Assembly (NCBI GenBank): GCA_012034575.1
Contig: JAAUPF010000007.1
Coordinates: 1 to 64,000, forward strand
Direction of reading: 5' to 3'
Origin: Richelia sp. CSU_2_1
GTDB lineage: Bacteria; Cyanobacteriota; Cyanobacteriia; Cyanobacteriales; Microcoleaceae
Length of the DNA stretch: 64,000 nucleotides
Positions 62,488-64,000 of the stretch are shown here, piece after piece. The notes below the pieces were generated by a model. The model searched no databases. It saw nothing but the letters and a program-made list of their open reading frames with translations, and was not told the origin of the DNA. Numbering within the stretch: the first letter of the stretch is position 1; each line of letters starts with the position of its first letter. Made by a program: the position numbers and the translations under genes.

Positions 62488-62568
62488 GTATATAGAGGAG
62501 GTCGATCGAGTTCAGAAGTTTGTAGTGAGGACTTCAGTCCTCTTCTTCGATCGCCATTTTAGTTTGCA
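62488..62568. repeat. TTTGTAGTGAGGACT repeat copy
   Basis: AGTTTGTAGTGAGGACTTCAGTCCTC (ends at 62517 and 62542) contains the inverted pair GAGGACT / AGTCCTC with a short loop. It is a member of the family also seen near 1412-1465 and 41640-41700. It separates glsF from the DUF5615 gene. Confidence 0.65.
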
Positions 62569-62919
62569 TCATAGGGGTAGCTTAGCAATACGATCGACCC
62601 ATTCTTCTGCACTAGACGCTGCCCAAATCAAGAGTAGTTCTTCGATGACAAGTTCCATCGGTATTTTGCGCGAAACAATAATGACTCCAGCACTCTGATT
62701 TGTAGTAATGAACTCAGCAAATTCGGATGGCATTGTTTTGCGATCGTGGCTGACAAGAATACGTCTTTGCTGTGCTGCAATTACCAGCACATCTAAATCT
62801 TTAACGCCTTCTAACCCAGCAGCAAAGGCAGTTTGAAAGTCGATTGTAGATTCTCGTCGCAGTAATCCTGTGACTATCGCTTGATTCAAGTCAGCATCAG
62901 CTTGGTAGCGCACATTCAC
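62569..62919 (-). CDS. DUF5615 PIN-like protein
   Basis: A 116-residue protein with the N-terminal NVRYQADADLNQAIVTGLLR (Asp-rich strand of the PIN-like fold) and RRILVSHDRKTMPSEFAEF with a conserved Asp near the middle. DUF5615 proteins are thought to be nuclease-like toxins or RNases. It overlaps the stop of the DUF433 gene by four bases (62916-62919), the arrangement of a TA module with the antitoxin first. Activity is inferred only. Confidence 0.75.
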   Translation of the reverse strand: MNVRYQADADLNQAIVTGLLRRESTIDFQTAFAAGLEGVKDLDVLVIAAQQRRILVSHDRKTMPSEFAEFITTNQSAGVIIVSRKIPMELVIEELLLIWAASSAEEWVDRIAKLPL

Positions 62920-63245
62920 GATCGCACCTGCTGTCTTGCAGCCTTAGCTGCCATCAGTTTGTTGTACAAAGCTGGATCGCTGGTTTGTAGAGGTTGAGGC
63001 ATGGCATCAAATGCGGCTTCTTCGGCGGCAAGGTAAGCATCGATTTCAGCGCGGTTGGCTAAATAAAAGGCGATCGCCCCATAAACCTGTTCCAGTGTCA
63101 GTAGTGGGAAAGACTGAACAATACTTTCGGGCGATAATCCTTGTTGGAAAGCATAGGCGATCGAGTCAAGAGAAATCCGAGTTCCTTCAACCCAATAGGC
63201 ATCATTCCGATACTCTATGTAAGTTTTAAATGCTACAACTGGCAT
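62916..63245 (-). CDS. DUF433 family protein (antitoxin-like)
   Basis: A 109-residue protein of the DUF433 family: YWVEGTRISLDSIAYAFQQG and FPLLTLEQVYGAIAFYLANR are the recognisable HTH-like core (about 17-70). It usually sits next to DUF5615 in cyanobacteria and probably binds DNA and neutralises its partner. Start ATG 63245, preceded by a palindrome-free spacer. The order DUF433 then DUF5615 and the 4-base overlap support co-translation. Confidence 0.75.
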   Translation of the reverse strand: MPVVAFKTYIEYRNDAYWVEGTRISLDSIAYAFQQGLSPESIVQSFPLLTLEQVYGAIAFYLANRAEIDAYLAAEEAAFDAMPQPLQTSDPALYNKLMAAKAARQQVRS

Positions 63246-63269
63246 ACATTTTGGGATTATAACTACTTA

Positions 63270-64000
63270 TTATTGTAGGCGGATTCCATCGAGTTCGTCT
63301 GGAGTGAAATTGCGATCGACAAAGAACCAAGAGAGCGATCGCCGATCGACTGACAAAACGTCCGTTATCTCCGATCTTAACCAAGGAGATGGCGGATTGC
63401 TATTGTAATCGATGAAATAATCGTATCCCAATTGCTCGTACAGCTCGTCAACCAACGATTGTAAATCTAATATCGGTTCTGAATCTTCCGATCGCAAAGG
63501 CAACAAGAATGCCGGAATGCGATCGCCCAAATTAAAAGGATACAAATCGGAAATCGGACGAGTTTGCGATCGACTAATTAAGATGCGATAGTGACTCTGA
63601 ACGTTTCCAGTTTCTACAGGCAAGGGAATACCTTCGCGCAGCAAATCTATTTCCACCAAATTAGTGAGACTTTCTAAAATTTTCTGCCGCTTTGCTGTAT
63701 ATTTTTTACGACCATCTCCCGATTTATTTGCAGGTGAAAGAACGTCGATCGCCGTTACCAATTCTTGAGTTGCCACATCTTTGACTTCGATATAAGATTG
63801 CTGAATTTCTTCGAGCATTGGCACCGTTACTTTCACAGGTTCGGGCAAGGGGCAAACAGCAACATTTCCTTCAGGAGGGTTTGTATTTGTTGGCGCATTC
63901 GATCGGCAGTTTTGCTGCACGCTAATATCTGGCCTACCAATGGCAATAGCTGTCGAACCTGCGATTTTATAGACCCATTTATCCGTCACCACGCGATATT
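63270..64000 (-). CDS. DUF4058 family protein, partial
   Basis: The C-terminal 240 or more residues of a DUF4058 protein; the gene continues beyond the right edge. The frame is open across the boundary (codons before MVTDKWVYKIAG read on as VV), so no start can be chosen. Conserved blocks: ELVTAIDVLSPANKSGDGRK (VLSPxNK motif), the helix RQKILESLTNLVEIDLLREG, and SHYRILISRSQTR. The family is numerous in cyanobacteria and related to restriction-like folds; function unknown. Confidence 0.8.
   Translation of the reverse strand, partial: YRVVTDKWVYKIAGSTAIAIGRPDISVQQNCRSNAPTNTNPPEGNVAVCPLPEPVKVTVPMLEEIQQSYIEVKDVATQELVTAIDVLSPANKSGDGRKKYTAKRQKILESLTNLVEIDLLREGIPLPVETGNVQSHYRILISRSQTRPISDLYPFNLGDRIPAFLLPLRSEDSEPILDLQSLVDELYEQLGYDYFIDYNSNPPSPWLRSEITDVLSVDRRSLSWFFVDRNFTPDELDGIRLQ

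Overview
The window comes from a filamentous, non-heterocystous-type cyanobacterium (Oscillatoriales; a Microcoleus/Phormidium/Tychonema-like genome is my best guess). Evidence: photosystem I genes psaF and psaJ, ferredoxin-type glutamate synthase, a pdhB-secD-secF neighbourhood, small cyanobacteria-restricted families (DUF2993, DUF2555), very frequent GCGATCGC (HIP1) and CGATCG sites, and the heptanucleotide short tandem repeats (GGAAGAA, TTTTGAG, AGTTGAC and similar) typical of filamentous cyanobacteria in nearly every long intergenic stretch.

Layout. 0-5 kb: the edge of a DICT-domain gene, a DUF2993 protein, a lipoprotein, a DnaJ-like chaperone and a small Cys-rich protein, with repeats and a decayed IS end. 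5-12.5 kb: glgC, a GH13 glycosidase, a TnpB-only IS200/IS605 element, two genes that together look like a photolyase cut into its two domains and written in reverse order, and pdhB. 12.7-19 kb: secD, secF and two RTX calcium-binding proteins sharing a duplicated leader. 19.4-29.7 kb: a large HTH-NB-ARC-WD40 protein, a glycosyltransferase, a flotillin-like protein, a fossil bed of defence and TA genes, and an oxidoreductase. 29.9-38.1 kb: ilvH, a CPA2 antiporter, a nitrilase-type amidohydrolase, psaJ-psaF, tsaD and several small or unknown genes. 38.2-46.5 kb: ATP sulfurylase, a Tat-exported pseudo-caspase, a tandemly duplicated toxin-antitoxin locus, coaBC, DUF2555 and an esterase. 46.8-54.4 kb: a c-di-GMP synthase/phosphodiesterase, a BON protein and two serine/threonine kinases. 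54.6-64 kb: a secreted phosphodiester glycosidase-family protein, glsF, a DUF433/DUF5615 pair and the edge of a DUF4058 gene.

Most genes are single transcription units separated by repeat-rich spacers. The clear gene sets are psaF-psaJ, secD-secF, the two toxin-antitoxin pairs and DUF433-DUF5615. Several long reading frames run 5' into repeats, so I moved their starts inward (photolyase N-domain, nitrilase, diguanylate cyclase, kinase, RTX1, flotillin).

I found no large, obviously new multi-gene system. The best leads are the reversed split photolyase pair (9809-11257), the duplicated leader in front of both RTX genes, the twin toxin-antitoxin modules whose toxins diverged while promoter and antitoxin C-terminus stayed fixed, a MITE-like element translated in frame inside a secreted protein, and a caspase-family protein with both catalytic residues replaced. 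Four reading frames are broken by exactly one base, three of them in homopolymers and one in the essential gene coaBC, which raises the question of residual sequencing error.
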